DNA from: Acidobacteriaceae bacterium
Lineage (GTDB): Bacteria; Acidobacteriota; Terriglobia; Terriglobales; Acidobacteriaceae
Direction of reading: 5' to 3'
Length of the DNA: 64,000 bases
NCBI GenBank assembly: GCA_028283655.1
Contig: JAPWKE010000003.1
Coordinates: 1,736,001 to 1,800,000, forward strand
The position numbers and the translations under genes were made by a program. Below, one piece after another: positions 1 through 9,018 of this stretch. The notes beneath the pieces were generated by a model. It ran no database searches. It was not told the origin of the DNA and saw nothing but the letters and a program-made list of their open reading frames with translations. Within the stretch, counting starts at the first letter, position 1. Each line of letters starts with the position of its first letter.

Positions 1-93
1 GGACATGGCAACACGGCGGTCTCTTCGAATTTGTTCGAACTCCTTCCGGATGAGAGCAAGGAGACGCGGGCTGAAGAATCTCTTGAAATTCAT
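1..93 (-). CDS. ybhR: ABC-2 type permease, N-terminal part (YbhR-like)
   Basis: Only the first 31 codons lie in the window; the gene runs off the left edge. The start ATG is at 93. The peptide (MNFKRFFSPRLLALIRKEFE, then a basic stretch) has the cytoplasmic lead typical of ABC-2 export permeases and resembles the start of the next permease (MKRILAQIRKELIQ). It sits 8 bp downstream of that gene on the same strand. An order of regulator, membrane-fusion protein, fused ATPase and two permeases matches the E. coli cecR-ybhGFSR operon, so YbhR-like is the inference. The partial length prevents a domain check. Confidence 0.75.
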   Translation of the reverse strand, partial: MNFKRFFSPRLLALIRKEFEQIRRDRRVAMS

Positions 94-101
94 AACGCTC
101 C

Positions 102-1208
102 TTATGCCTGAACCTGCATGCGCCGCATGGTTCTCCAGGCGAGCACGTAGAACACCAGTCCCGTGAAAGCAATGATCAGAATCTCAAACCAAGTCGAAGG
201 CCACCCCCCGCCTTGCAGGAACGCATCACGGACCACATAGATGTAGTGCTTGCCCCATACAAAGTCTGATATCCATCGAATTTGCGGCGGGATGTTATCA
301 ATCGGAAAGATCAGGCCGGAGAGAAGAAACACAATCAAAAAGCCGCCCAGCGCAACGGCCTGCATCGCAGCGACTCGGCTGGGAATGGCAGCTCCGACCA
401 TCGTCCCAAAGGAAGCGACACAGAACGCGTAGAGAACGGTTGCAACGAGGAACGAACTGGGGTCTCCAACAAAGCTCAAACCGAAATAGAAGTGCAGGAG
501 GAAGAGAAGAGGGATGCCTTCCGCGATTCCGACTAGGGTGAACGCGAGGATCTTACCGAGCAGAAATTCATGGGCGGAGATGCTTGATACATATACCTGG
601 AGGATGGTCTTGTTCTCTCCTTCTTTAGCCATAGCCAGTGATGCCAGTAGCGGCGCGAACATGGACATTGCCAGCACAAAGACGCCGGGGCCGGAATACT
701 TCTTGCTGTCGAGACCTGGGTTGTACCAAAGTCTTATCTCGGCCTGCACCGGCTGCGGACTCGCTGCTCCACTATGCGAAGCGTTGTACGCATTCACAAT
801 GGCAGTGGCATACCCTGCAACCAGGCTCGCTGTGTTCGAGTCGGAGCCGTCGACCAGGAACTGTACCGGGGTGCTCTGCCCGCGCACCATATCGCGGCCA
901 AAATGCTCAGGGATAATCAACACCGCTCTTGCCTTGTTGCTGACAAAGGCGTCCTGCGGCTGTCGATCACTGGGCCACGAGACCACATATAGCGAGGTAG
1001 AGGCACGGAAGGAATCGACAAGCTCACGTGAGTTGGTGGAGCCGTCGAAGTCCTGCACGATGATGGGCAGGTGGCTCACCGTGAGCGCAATCGAGGACCC
1101 CATAAGCAGTAGGATGAAGACGGGCAACACCAGCACAAGCGCCAGGGCGAGCCGATCACGGACGATCTGAATCAGTTCTTTACGAATTTGTGCAAGGATT
1201 CGCTTCAT
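102..1208 (-). CDS. ybhS: ABC-2 type export permease (YbhS-like)
   Basis: A 368-residue integral membrane permease of the ABC-2 class. One N-terminal membrane segment (about residues 20-42) is followed by a roughly 130-residue extracytoplasmic domain. A C-terminal block of five hydrophobic segments follows (about 175-360), with the family-typical LSGLIFPIDNIPPQIRW stretch near residue 300. It would form the channel of a drug or toxic-solute exporter with the other permease and the two-domain ATPase directly upstream (12 bp gap). Regulation is presumably by the TetR-family gene at the head of the operon. The substrate cannot be read from sequence; E. coli YbhFSR has been linked to cation and drug export. 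Confidence 0.88.
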   Translation of the reverse strand: MKRILAQIRKELIQIVRDRLALALVLVLPVFILLLMGSSIALTVSHLPIIVQDFDGSTNSRELVDSFRASTSLYVVSWPSDRQPQDAFVSNKARAVLIIPEHFGRDMVRGQSTPVQFLVDGSDSNTASLVAGYATAIVNAYNASHSGAASPQPVQAEIRLWYNPGLDSKKYSGPGVFVLAMSMFAPLLASLAMAKEGENKTILQVYVSSISAHEFLLGKILAFTLVGIAEGIPLLFLLHFYFGLSFVGDPSSFLVATVLYAFCVASFGTMVGAAIPSRVAAMQAVALGGFLIVFLLSGLIFPIDNIPPQIRWISDFVWGKHYIYVVRDAFLQGGGWPSTWFEILIIAFTGLVFYVLAWRTMRRMQVQA

Positions 1209-1220
1209 AGGGTTATCTGC

Positions 1221-3200
1221 CTAGTCTTCTGAGGCGACTTTTCCTTCCTGACGCGCTTTCTCAACAGTTCCGATAAACACGTCTTCCAACGAGAAGCGAT
1301 CTTCGCGAGCGTTCAACACATGAACGCCGTGCTTGAGCAGTTCGTCGGTGGTGTGTCGAATGCCGATTTCGGGCGACTCGTTCGTGATGACATGCAGCCG
1401 GTCGCCAAACAACGAAACCTTCCAGCGATCCATGGTTTGCTTGAGTACATCGGCGGCCTTCTGTGGCTGATCGGTGATGAATTCGAGCAGATGGCCTTCC
1501 TGTCGGCTCTTGATCTCGGAAGGTGTTCCTTCAGCTACGAGTTCTCCGGCCACCATGAAGCCGAGGCGATTGCATTGCTCTGCTTCTTCCAGGTAATGCG
1601 TGGTCACGAGGATGGCTGCACCGAGATCAGCAAGCCGATTGATGATCGTCCAGAAAGCTCTTCGCGCAAGCGGATCAACGCCGGATGTGGGCTCATCCAG
1701 GAAAAGAACGCTTGGCTCGTGCATGATTGCGGCACCTAACGCAACGCGTTGCTTCCAACCTCCGGGTAAGCTTCCAGTGAGCAGTTTCTCTTTACCTTCG
1801 AGCCCTGAAAACGAAAGCGCCCAGCGTCGCTTCTCCACTCGCTCCGATTCTGGAACGCCGTACACGCCAGCAAAAAACTCCAGGTTTTGCTCTATGGTCA
1901 GGTCGTCATAAAGCGAGAACTTCTGCGACATATAGCCAATGCGTTCGCGCACTGCCTGCGAGCGCAGACTTCCGGTCTCGCCTGCCAACTGCATTTTGCC
2001 TGACGATGGCGCGAGCAAACCGCACAGCATCTTGATGGTTGTTGTCTTGCCGGCGCCGTTCGCTCCAAGCAAGCCATAGATTTCACCATAGCGAATCTGA
2101 ACGTTCACATGCTTGACCGCCATAAACGATCCAAACTGCTTCGTCAGGTCCGTTGCGCCAATCGCAATCTTCCCTCGAAGGTCCGCATGATCGTGGTGGC
2201 CTGGGAATGGAGCAGAACTGATCTCTTGTCCGAGACCGCGGAGCGTTGCAACAAAGGCATTCTCAAGCGTTGGTTCGTCGGTTCGTATCTCTGAGATCTG
2301 GAGTTGCGCGGCACTGAGGGTGCTTTCCACCAACGCCGTAGCAGCTTTGGGATTGGGAACAAGGAGATCCAGTCGATCGCCGAAGCGCTGCACATCCAGA
2401 ATCTCCTGCCCAGTGCCTGCATTCTGCGAGAGAAGCATCTCCGCCTTGGCCAGGTCAGGCGTGCGCAATTCCAAACGCTTGGCATGAAGGCTGTCTCGCA
2501 ACTGCGATGGCGTACCCGTCTGATGGATCACGCCCTCATGCATCAGAGCGACTCGATGGCACCGCTCGGCCTCATCGAGATACGGCGTGGCCACCATGAT
2601 CGTCAGACCCTCTGCGGCCAAGTGAGCCAACGCATCCCAGAACTCACGACGGGACACGGGATCGACGCCAGTGGTGGGTTCATCCAGAAGCAGAACCCGC
2701 GGCTGCGGTACCAGAGCGCATACCAGTGCCAGCTTCTGCTTCATGCCGCCGCTCAACCGTCCTGCCAGCCGATCCTGAAAGCGATCCATGTCAAACAGCT
2801 TCAGATACTGCAGCGCGCGCGTTGCTATCTCGTCCGACGGCACACGGCGGAGATCGCCGATGTAGCGGATGTTCTCCGCGACTGTGAGGTCGGGATAAAG
2901 ACTGAACGTTTGCGTTAGATACCCAGTCTTGGATCGCGCATCTCTTGCAGGCTGTCCGAAGATTTCGACCGCGCCGGAGGTGGGCTCCATCACGCCCGCG
3001 AGAATCTGGAAGGTCGAGGTCTTACCCGCACCATCGGGGCCAATGAGGCCAAAGATCTCCCCCGGCGCGACATCGATGTCGATGCCGCGCACCGCCTCGA
3101 CAGCTCCGTAATGCTTCACAATCTGCGAAGCGTGTATCGCGCTGTTGCTCGCCTGCGGAGCAACAACGGACGCCGACTGGATGGAATCGAGCGCGGCCAT
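1221..3200 (-). CDS. ybhF: Fused two-domain ABC transporter ATPase (YbhF-like)
   Basis: About 659 residues with two complete ABC ATPase domains in one chain. Domain 1 has Walker A GPDGAGKTS, signature LSGGMKQK and Walker B LLLDEPTTGVDP. Domain 2 has Walker A GANGAGKTT, a variant signature LPGGWKQR and Walker B LFLDEPTSGVDP. Each ends in a DUF4162-like tail. The chosen ATG (codon 3198-3200) overlaps the stop of the preceding gene as TAATG, which suggests translational coupling; a GTG 24 bp upstream is the alternative. This fusion layout is characteristic of YbhF. It energises the two permeases downstream. Confidence 0.92.
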   Translation of the reverse strand: MAALDSIQSASVVAPQASNSAIHASQIVKHYGAVEAVRGIDIDVAPGEIFGLIGPDGAGKTSTFQILAGVMEPTSGAVEIFGQPARDARSKTGYLTQTFSLYPDLTVAENIRYIGDLRRVPSDEIATRALQYLKLFDMDRFQDRLAGRLSGGMKQKLALVCALVPQPRVLLLDEPTTGVDPVSRREFWDALAHLAAEGLTIMVATPYLDEAERCHRVALMHEGVIHQTGTPSQLRDSLHAKRLELRTPDLAKAEMLLSQNAGTGQEILDVQRFGDRLDLLVPNPKAATALVESTLSAAQLQISEIRTDEPTLENAFVATLRGLGQEISSAPFPGHHDHADLRGKIAIGATDLTKQFGSFMAVKHVNVQIRYGEIYGLLGANGAGKTTTIKMLCGLLAPSSGKMQLAGETGSLRSQAVRERIGYMSQKFSLYDDLTIEQNLEFFAGVYGVPESERVEKRRWALSFSGLEGKEKLLTGSLPGGWKQRVALGAAIMHEPSVLFLDEPTSGVDPLARRAFWTIINRLADLGAAILVTTHYLEEAEQCNRLGFMVAGELVAEGTPSEIKSRQEGHLLEFITDQPQKAADVLKQTMDRWKVSLFGDRLHVITNESPEIGIRHTTDELLKHGVHVLNAREDRFSLEDVFIGTVEKARQEGKVASED

Positions 3201-4450
3201 TAGCGCTTCCGCTGCGAGGGCCACGCATCGCCCTGCACGAGAATCTCGCCGTCGGAAGGCATACCGGGTTTGGCGTAACCGATGCCGCTCTTCAGTTGCA
3301 ACTTGACGCCGACGACCTGCTTCACACGATCGTCACGGAAGTAAGTGTTCTCCGGCGTGAAGGTGGCCTGGGGATCAATGCGGATCACACTAGCGTCCAG
3401 CGGTGCCTTCGGGTTCGAGTCAAGATAGACATGAGCCTGCTGACCGATCTTGACCTTCCCAATCTCGCCTTCCGGGATAAATCCACGAAGGTACACCTTG
3501 CTGAGATCGAGAAGAGTCACGATGGCCGTCCCGGCCGTGACAACCTCTCCCGGCTCAGCCGCGCGTGTGATCACCGTGCCCGCAAACGGAGCGCGGATGA
3601 CAAGATCCTGCCGATTTGCCTGCGCTTCAACGAGCTCGTACTTCGCCTGCTGCGATGCAGCAGCAGCACTTGCAACCTCGGCGTTCTGCTGCAACATTTG
3701 TCGCCGAACGCCAGCAACCTGCGCCTCGCGAATACTAGGATTCGTAAGGTTTGCCCGTGCCGTCGTGAGCGAGCCGCGAGCCGCTTCAACGCGCCGCTTT
3801 GCCGCCACCACCGCCGCTTCCTGCTGATCGGCAGTAGACACGGATTGTTTGCCTTGGCGTTCTGAAACAGCTCCAGTTTGAGCGAGACGCGTGTACGCAT
3901 CCTTATCGAACTGCGCCAGCTTGAGCGAAGCCTCCTGCTGAGCCAGATCGGCTTCGGCAGCAGACAAATCGGCATCGGCCTGGCGAACGCGTCCCGCAGC
4001 GTCTTCCTTAGACTGACCCGCGGATAACTGATTCTGGTTGAGCTGCTCCTGTAGAACTGCAACCTGGGCCTGGGCCGATTGCGTCTTGGCATCGGCTACG
4101 GTGAGAGCCGCCTGTGCCTGCTCCTCACGGGCGCGTACCTGTGCATCATCGAGCACAGCGATCACGTCGCCGGCCTGGACCTGATCTCCTTCTCGGACAC
4201 GAACTTCGAGGACGCGGCCAGTCGTCTTGGAGGCGACCGCGGAGTCATCTCCTTCGATCCTGCCGCTCAAGTCGACAACATTGGGAGACACCGACGGCGA
4301 AGCAAAGAATACCCGCCACACAACAAGCGCGACAGCGATAAGGACAACCAGAATGAGAACTCTGCGAAGGGCTACGGCTTTCGTCTTGGTCGCATCAGGC
4401 GCGGCTGACGAAACCTGTGGGTTTGCAGCATCGTTCGTTGTAGTGGTCAT
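3200..4450 (-). CDS. ybhG: HlyD/YbhG-type membrane fusion protein
   Basis: A 416-residue periplasmic adaptor. A single N-terminal membrane anchor (about residues 27-48, LILVVLIAVALVVWRVF) is followed by a biotinyl-lipoyl-like half motif (VLEVRVREGDQVQAGDVIAVL). A long Ala/Gln-rich coiled-coil hairpin (about 110-280) leads to the second lipoyl half (VIRAPFAGTVITRAAEPGEV) and a beta-barrel. It would link the inner-membrane ABC exporter to an outer-membrane channel, although no TolC gene lies in this operon. Its start overlaps the regulator stop by an ATGA, and its stop overlaps the ATPase start. The predicted operon role is strong; the exported compound is unknown. Confidence 0.9.
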   Translation of the reverse strand: MTTTTNDAANPQVSSAAPDATKTKAVALRRVLILVVLIAVALVVWRVFFASPSVSPNVVDLSGRIEGDDSAVASKTTGRVLEVRVREGDQVQAGDVIAVLDDAQVRAREEQAQAALTVADAKTQSAQAQVAVLQEQLNQNQLSAGQSKEDAAGRVRQADADLSAAEADLAQQEASLKLAQFDKDAYTRLAQTGAVSERQGKQSVSTADQQEAAVVAAKRRVEAARGSLTTARANLTNPSIREAQVAGVRRQMLQQNAEVASAAAASQQAKYELVEAQANRQDLVIRAPFAGTVITRAAEPGEVVTAGTAIVTLLDLSKVYLRGFIPEGEIGKVKIGQQAHVYLDSNPKAPLDASVIRIDPQATFTPENTYFRDDRVKQVVGVKLQLKSGIGYAKPGMPSDGEILVQGDAWPSQRKR

Positions 4451-5151
4451 AGTGAGTTCCGCTTCCTTTGCGATTTCTTTGTCGTCTTTGGCTTCACAAG
4501 CTTCTTGGGTGGATGGATATACGCCAACGAAAAGTCTGCGATGTGATCCGCGATGCGCTCGATCTGTTCAGGAGAAAAGCGCATCTCCGGCCAGAGCCGG
4601 ACGAGGATCGGGCGTGCATGGACGTAGTGCGTTACTTGTCCGAGAATGCTATGCGTGCAAAGCCGCGTCGTTTCGTGGTCCGGCGGCAACTTGAGGATGG
4701 CCCCGACCGAGGTGCGAATGTGGTCGTAGAGCGGACGAATGGTCGTCTCGATCTCGTCCGTCAGAACGGTCGTTGGATTCGCAAGCTCTTTCAGCATCAA
4801 CCGGAAATGCAGCCCCGACTGCTCGTGATTCGCGACGATGCGCTCAAGCAACCCTCGGATGAGTTGACGCAGGCTTTCCTTCGGATTTGCAGTGCCGAGG
4901 GCCGCCTGTCTGGCCAGTTCCGTCCTCGCGTCCGAGTTTGTTACGAACCGAATGACGGCGCGATATAGGGCCAGCTTATCGCCGAAATGGTAACTCACAA
5001 GAGCAATATTTACGTCGGCACGGCGACAAATTTCACGCACCGTGGCTCCGTCGTACCCGCTCTCGGAAAAAACTTCAATCGCGGCTTGAAGCAGCTTGTC
5101 GCGTGTTTCTAACGCTGGGGTCTGAGCGGCTTGGACTTTTCTTTGGGGCAT
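4447..5151 (-). CDS. cecR: TetR/AcrR family regulator (CecR-like)
   Basis: 234 residues. The N-terminal TetR helix-turn-helix (about 15-62, RDKLLQAAIEVFSESGYDGA, then VREICRRADVNIALVSYHFG) is followed by a ligand-binding domain like that of CecR (YbiH, DUF1956). It is the first gene of the minus-strand export operon and overlaps the adaptor gene by 4 bp. Two near-identical inverted repeats lie just upstream, so it very likely represses its own operon until an inducer binds. The C-terminus is lysine/arginine-rich. CecR identity is inferred from the operon match with ybhGFSR. Confidence 0.88.
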   Translation of the reverse strand: MPQRKVQAAQTPALETRDKLLQAAIEVFSESGYDGATVREICRRADVNIALVSYHFGDKLALYRAVIRFVTNSDARTELARQAALGTANPKESLRQLIRGLLERIVANHEQSGLHFRLMLKELANPTTVLTDEIETTIRPLYDHIRTSVGAILKLPPDHETTRLCTHSILGQVTHYVHARPILVRLWPEMRFSPEQIERIADHIADFSLAYIHPPKKLVKPKTTKKSQRKRNSL

Positions 5152-5159
5152 CGTTTGCG

Positions 5160-5200
5160 TTAAACACCTGTTTAGGTTTTATAGTTAAACCCGTGTTTAA
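5160..5200. promoter_or_regulatory. Tandem TetR operator boxes upstream of cecR
   Basis: Two 16-bp inverted repeats, TTAAACACCTGTTTAG (5160-5175) and TTAAACCCGTGTTTAA (5185-5200), share the pattern TTAAAC-N4-GTTTAR. Their centres are 25 bp apart. They lie 9-49 bp upstream of the regulator start, where a repressor dimer pair would block the promoter. Assignment to the adjacent TetR protein is inferred from position and symmetry. Confidence 0.75.
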
Positions 5201-5287
5201 GGCAAGCCCCACCCACGCTACTACGCGTCCGGGGCAAGCCTCGAACGGCAAGACTCGTTGAATTACCCCAGAGGAGGTTTCGCATCT

Positions 5288-5941
5288 ATGAAGTTCTATC
5301 GTTTGCACTGGTATCACGTCGGCGGTCTGTTATTCGTCGCGATTGCCTATGGGATGGGCTTTTGGGGAGACAACTTCAACCGGATACAAGTCATCCTTGT
5401 GTACAGCTTCATGGCGATGCTGCTGCATCAGTTTGAGGAATACGCGATGCCGGGCGGATTTCCGGGAATCGCCAACATCCTCCTGATGGGCGAGAAGCAG
5501 GCGCCGGACCGCTATCCACTCAACGCCAACCAGGTGCTGATCAGTAACGTCTTTTTGACATACCCGTTCTACGTCATCCCGATCTTCTTCCCGCAATTCA
5601 TCTGGCTGGGCATCATGCAGATAGGCCAGGGGCTGATTCAGGTTCCCCTTCATGGTGTCGTGATGAACGTGAAGATGAAGACTCCCTACAACCCCGGCAT
5701 GCTCTCCTGCGTGCTCGTACAACTCCCTATAGGGGTTTACTACCTCTGGTATGTGACAGCGCACCATCTTGCGAGCACAACCGATTACGTTCTCGGTTCG
5801 ATCGCTGCTTTGCTTTCGATCGTGGTCTTGTGGCTGGGGCCCATTGCGCTGCTTCGCAGCCGGGCATCGAAGTATCCCTTTGCTCCGCAGCAAATGTATG
5901 GCTACGCAGCAGACAAGGTCAAAGCCACGCTCCGCTCATAA
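5288..5941 (+). CDS. HXXEE domain integral membrane protein
   Basis: About 217 residues and very hydrophobic, with roughly six membrane segments. The sequence LLHQFEEYAMPGGFPG carries the H-x-x-E-E signature that names the HXXEE family; a second conserved-looking patch is the Asn/His region around LISNVFLTYPFYV. The function of the family is not established. The start was set at ATG 5288 because a strong GAGGAGG ribosome site (5271-5277) lies 10 bp before it; an upstream TTG at 5258 has no such site. It is divergent from the ABC export operon and not obviously part of a longer transcription unit. Confidence 0.8.
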   Translation: MKFYRLHWYHVGGLLFVAIAYGMGFWGDNFNRIQVILVYSFMAMLLHQFEEYAMPGGFPGIANILLMGEKQAPDRYPLNANQVLISNVFLTYPFYVIPIFFPQFIWLGIMQIGQGLIQVPLHGVVMNVKMKTPYNPGMLSCVLVQLPIGVYYLWYVTAHHLASTTDYVLGSIAALLSIVVLWLGPIALLRSRASKYPFAPQQMYGYAADKVKATLRS

Positions 5942-6006
5942 GCGGCAACGACCGACAACCTCATTAGCTTGCGCGGTGACGGACCACCTTCGCGCAAAGG
6001 ATAACT

Positions 6007-6590
6007 ATGCAGCTTACTGGCAACACGATTTGGTGACGGGGGGACGGCAGCGGAATAGGCATGGGTCTTGCCTTCGCTTTCCACGCTCTCCGCAATCACG
6101 TCATCATCGCAGGAAACGCGAGGCTGCACTGCAGCGCGTCACGGAGGCATACTCCGGTATGGAGTATGTCGGCGCCGATCAAAGCGTGGCGTCCGGTGTT
6201 GAAGAGCTAGCCTCAGCGGTATCCAAAGCTGAATGTCCTGATTAACAATGCCAGAATGCAGCGCGTGGAAGACCTCACCCACGGGCATACTGCGGATACC
6301 GAAGCGACGATTCACACAAACCTGCTCAGTCCCATTCGACTGACTGCGGCGCTCATCCAGCCTCTTCTCGCGCAGCCAAAAGCACCATCATCAATGTCTC
6401 GTCCGCACTTGGCATGATGCCTCGCCTAACGCGTCGAAGGCGTGTTGAGCGGCCTTTCTGCGATTAAACGGCGAGGTATGTGCCTACCCCAAGGCGATAC
6501 GATCAGTAGCAATAAACGCCGCTCTAATCACTGATGGATCGCTGACGACAAGCCAGCTTCTCGGAACTTATCACAGGACTTCCGACAGTT
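6007..6590 (+). pseudogene. Decayed short-chain dehydrogenase (SDR, DltE-like)
   Basis: An ATG at 6007 (preceded by AAGGATAAC) begins MQLTGNTI. The Rossmann glycine motif (GSGIGMGLAFAFHAL) then continues in a different frame, followed by NHVIIAG in the same frame. Near 6240 the frame changes again into LINNARMQRVEDLTHGHTAD and TNLLSPIRLTAALIQPLLAQ, both typical of this SDR subfamily. The catalytic Tyr-x-x-x-Lys region around 6420-6480 is scrambled. At least three frame disruptions are visible. Only relics of an NAD(P)-dependent oxidoreductase remain; no intact ORF spans the family length of about 240 residues. Confidence 0.75.
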
Positions 6591-6597
6591 GAGTTCT

Positions 6598-7056
6598 TTA
6601 GTAGTGCTTCACGTCGGGATCGTAAATGGTGGCCTGACGCGCAATCATCATCCAGCTGCCTTCGGTGTACTGCCAGACATTGGTGGAACGGCGATGTAGC
6701 AGTTTGCCTTTCTCGGGACCGAATGCTGGCGTATAGGTGTCTTCTCCCATGGTGACAGCGACATTGCCGAAAAATTCGATCTTCTCAATCGTGGTCTTGT
6801 AACCGGTCTCATAGTCGAGCTGACCGTTCTTCATCCCTTCGAAAATCTCAGCGCGCGTGAGCACTGTATTGTTGGGGCCATTGACGATCATCTGTGGCGA
6901 CCACAGCTTTTCAAGGGCGACCTGGTCATGGGTGGCGAGGGCCTTACCGAGTGCTTGGCCGGCCATTCCCAGTTTCCGTTTCGCATCTACATCCTGGGCA
7001 TGCGCGGCGGAAAGGGGTGCGAGGAGCGAAAGCAGCAAGAGAGCACGAAGAAGCAT
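6598..7056 (-). CDS. Secreted NTF2-like (DUF4440/SnoaL type) protein
   Basis: 152 residues with a clear signal peptide: MLLRALLLLSLLAPLSAAHA, with cleavage expected after AHA. The mature part has the cone-shaped NTF2 fold pattern of DUF4440 proteins. It opens with a helix containing LGKALATHDQVALEKLWSP, then ends in strands with NVAVTMGEDTY and the closing TNVWQYTEGSWMMIARQAT. No catalytic residues can be assigned. It is transcribed alone on the minus strand between two decayed genes. It probably acts in the periplasm; its role is unknown. Confidence 0.72.
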   Translation of the reverse strand: MLLRALLLLSLLAPLSAAHAQDVDAKRKLGMAGQALGKALATHDQVALEKLWSPQMIVNGPNNTVLTRAEIFEGMKNGQLDYETGYKTTIEKIEFFGNVAVTMGEDTYTPAFGPEKGKLLHRRSTNVWQYTEGSWMMIARQATIYDPDVKHY

Positions 7057-7213
7057 TGCAAAGACCTCCTGAAACGGGATGGTTCAAGTGTCCATTTACA
7101 AGCGTCGAATGTAAAGGTAGTGGATCGAACGTCCGTCCGGGGCGAGACTCAGTCAATTAAGTGACAAGTCCTGATAAACGCCGTTACCGGAGGCTGTTTA
7201 CCGCCGAACTCAC

Positions 7214-7548
7214 TTACTCCAACCCCACAAACGCAGCCCACGTCGCATCCTCCACCGCCACACCCTCTGCCATCGCTTCCTTGCGCAACCGCAGCGTGCT
7301 CTCTCCAGGATACCTCGGCCGCTCACCCTCGCGCAAAGGCCGCGCGCCGCCTCAATCGCCGCCGGGTCTGCCGTCAACTCACCCTCCGCATCCCAGCCGC
7401 CGGGGAAAGGCAGTGGCTCGCCGCGCTGCCGATACTTCGCCAGCGTCCCATACGAAAACTGGCTCATCGCAAAATCCAGCACCAGGTGCTCGCCGTTCGA
7501 GCGCGGCGCCGCCATCACCAGCGGATTGGGGCCGAGATGGTTATATGG
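7214..7548 (-). pseudogene. Remnant of Ldh-type malate/L-lactate dehydrogenase
   Basis: On the minus strand, from about 7548, the frame reads YNHLGPNPLVMAAPRSNGEH and then VLDFAMSQFSYGTLAKYRQR, which resembles the NAD-binding core of the Ldh_2 (YlbC/ComC) family. After about residue 80 the family middle is missing. In another frame a C-terminal segment appears (RYPGESTLRLRKEAMAEGV), ending in a stop at 7214-7216. So an internal deletion and a frameshift have destroyed the gene, and the N-terminal third is absent. Family identity comes from recall of conserved blocks, not alignment. Confidence 0.68.
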
Positions 7549-7665
7549 ATTCTAGGGGTGCAGGGGTTTCTTGCCCACTGACCATCGCTGGTTAGGGTTA
7601 AGACAACAGACAGCGATACTCAATACCTATCTCAACGAACACTTTTCGACATCCACTAGTGCTTC

Positions 7666-7726
7666 AAATTATTGATTCTAATGGCTATACCCAGATGAGA
7701 TTCGAACCCACGTACCGCCTCGAAAG
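7666..7726 (-). repeat. Degenerate tRNA-Glu-derived attachment repeat, copy 1
   Basis: About 60 bp that align end to end with the two better copies at 21305-21364 and 31425-31484: AAATTATTGATTCTAATGG, then GATTCGAACCCACG, then TACCGCCTCGAAAG. The T-arm GATTCGAACCC is retained, but the acceptor and anticodon stems no longer pair. It is probably an old attachment-site scar marking the left edge of an earlier insertion. The surrounding 7549-8067 stretch holds no convincing gene. Confidence 0.6.
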
Positions 7727-8067
7727 AAGCCACGCAAACATTAACTGTAAGAAAAAAATGGCGCGAGAAGCCCCGGAACGGATCTTTGGCATACCAGCAA
7801 ACGTCTCTCGGGCCCCCATGAGGTTCAGAGAGACCAGAGCCGCTGGACACAATCGCTTCAGCAAGTTTCCGAAGCAAACCACTGGCGGAGACGAATGTGA
7901 CGCTTCATCGACGTAAACAGCCCCATGTACTCAGTCTCTATCACTCACTCAAACGGCTACAAGAATCGTCGGCAGCCCAAGCGTAAAGCACATCGCAAGC
8001 ATCCTTCAACACTCTCTGCGCACTCCAACTCCTTGCATGCGTTCTTGCATTTTGAGGTGATACCACG

Positions 8068-9015
8068 ATGGCGCGTCCGTACTGGTCCGGTCAGATTCAA
8101 ATCTCGCTCGTCAGCTTTGGGGTAAAGCTCTTCGTCGCCACTGAAGCCAGAAGCCAAATTAACTTCCACCAGATCGACCGCAACTCAGGCGAACGGGTGA
8201 AGCACCAGAAGGTGTTGGCATCGGCAGTTGAAAGCGATCCAGAGGATGCCGCAGCACCAGTCGAGCACTCGCAGATTCTCAAGGGATACGAGTATTCCAA
8301 GGGACAATACGTCACCTTCGAAGCCGAAGAGATTGCGGGGTTGCGCGTGCCCTCCAAGCACACCATGGAGGTCACGCAGTTCGTCAGCGCGAGCGAAATC
8401 GATCCCGAGTATTTTGAGAAGCCTTACTTCGTAGTGCCCGAAAATGCTGCACAGAGCGAGGCCTTTGCCACCGTGCGCAAGGCTCTCATCGAAACCAAGA
8501 AGCTCGCTCTCAGTAAAGTTGCCTTCGGCGGCCGCGAGCACATCGTCGCGATTGCCCCAGCGGGGTCGGATGCGCACGGCGGCATGATGGCTTATACCCT
8601 GCGCTACGCCGCCGAACTGCGTGACTCCACCCAATACTTCCGCGATATTCGGCAACACAAGGTGGAAGCCGATTCGCTGGCTCTGGCCAAGGAACTCATT
8701 AGCCGCAAGAGCGGACACTTCCAACCAGATAGCTTTGAGGACGGTTACGAGATTGCGCTCAAGGAAATGGTCGACGCCAAGCTGGCGCATCTGCCGCTCC
8801 CCAAGGAAGACGCGCCAGCACCGCAACGCGGCAAGGTCATCAACCTCATGGATGCGCTCAAGCGTTCCGTCGCGAGGCGCAGCACGGAAGAGGACGAGCA
8901 GCCTATCCCGGCGAAAACAAAAAAGCCAGCTTTGAAGCTAGTCAAAAACGGTAGCGCCAAGAAGCCCACCACCAAACACGCAGCGAGCAAGCCTACACGG
9001 CGGAAATCGGCCTAA
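8068..9015 (+). CDS. ku: Ku protein, DNA-end binding for NHEJ
   Basis: 315 residues. The Ku core beta-barrel (about 1-250) opens ARPYWSGQIQISLVSFGVKL and contains HQKV and SKGQYVTFEAEEI, typical of bacterial Ku. A Lys/Arg-rich C-terminal tail (about 250-315) is the kind that stimulates LigD and DNA threading. A homodimer would encircle broken DNA ends and recruit the ligase encoded 3 bp downstream. The ATG has a GAGGTGAT site about 9 bp upstream. This pair gives template-independent double-strand-break repair in non-growing cells. It lies between two tRNA-derived repeats, so it could be island cargo. Confidence 0.96.
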   Translation: MARPYWSGQIQISLVSFGVKLFVATEARSQINFHQIDRNSGERVKHQKVLASAVESDPEDAAAPVEHSQILKGYEYSKGQYVTFEAEEIAGLRVPSKHTMEVTQFVSASEIDPEYFEKPYFVVPENAAQSEAFATVRKALIETKKLALSKVAFGGREHIVAIAPAGSDAHGGMMAYTLRYAAELRDSTQYFRDIRQHKVEADSLALAKELISRKSGHFQPDSFEDGYEIALKEMVDAKLAHLPLPKEDAPAPQRGKVINLMDALKRSVARRSTEEDEQPIPAKTKKPALKLVKNGSAKKPTTKHAASKPTRRKSA

Positions 9016-9018
9016 GCG

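Noticed and set aside
3724-4694. Overlapping open frames opposite the adaptor and cecR genes
   Set aside because: They are arginine/serine-rich antisense translations of well-identified genes.
7925-8125. A small plus-strand gene before ku
   Set aside because: Its composition is not protein-like and it overlaps the ku start, which has its own good ribosome site.
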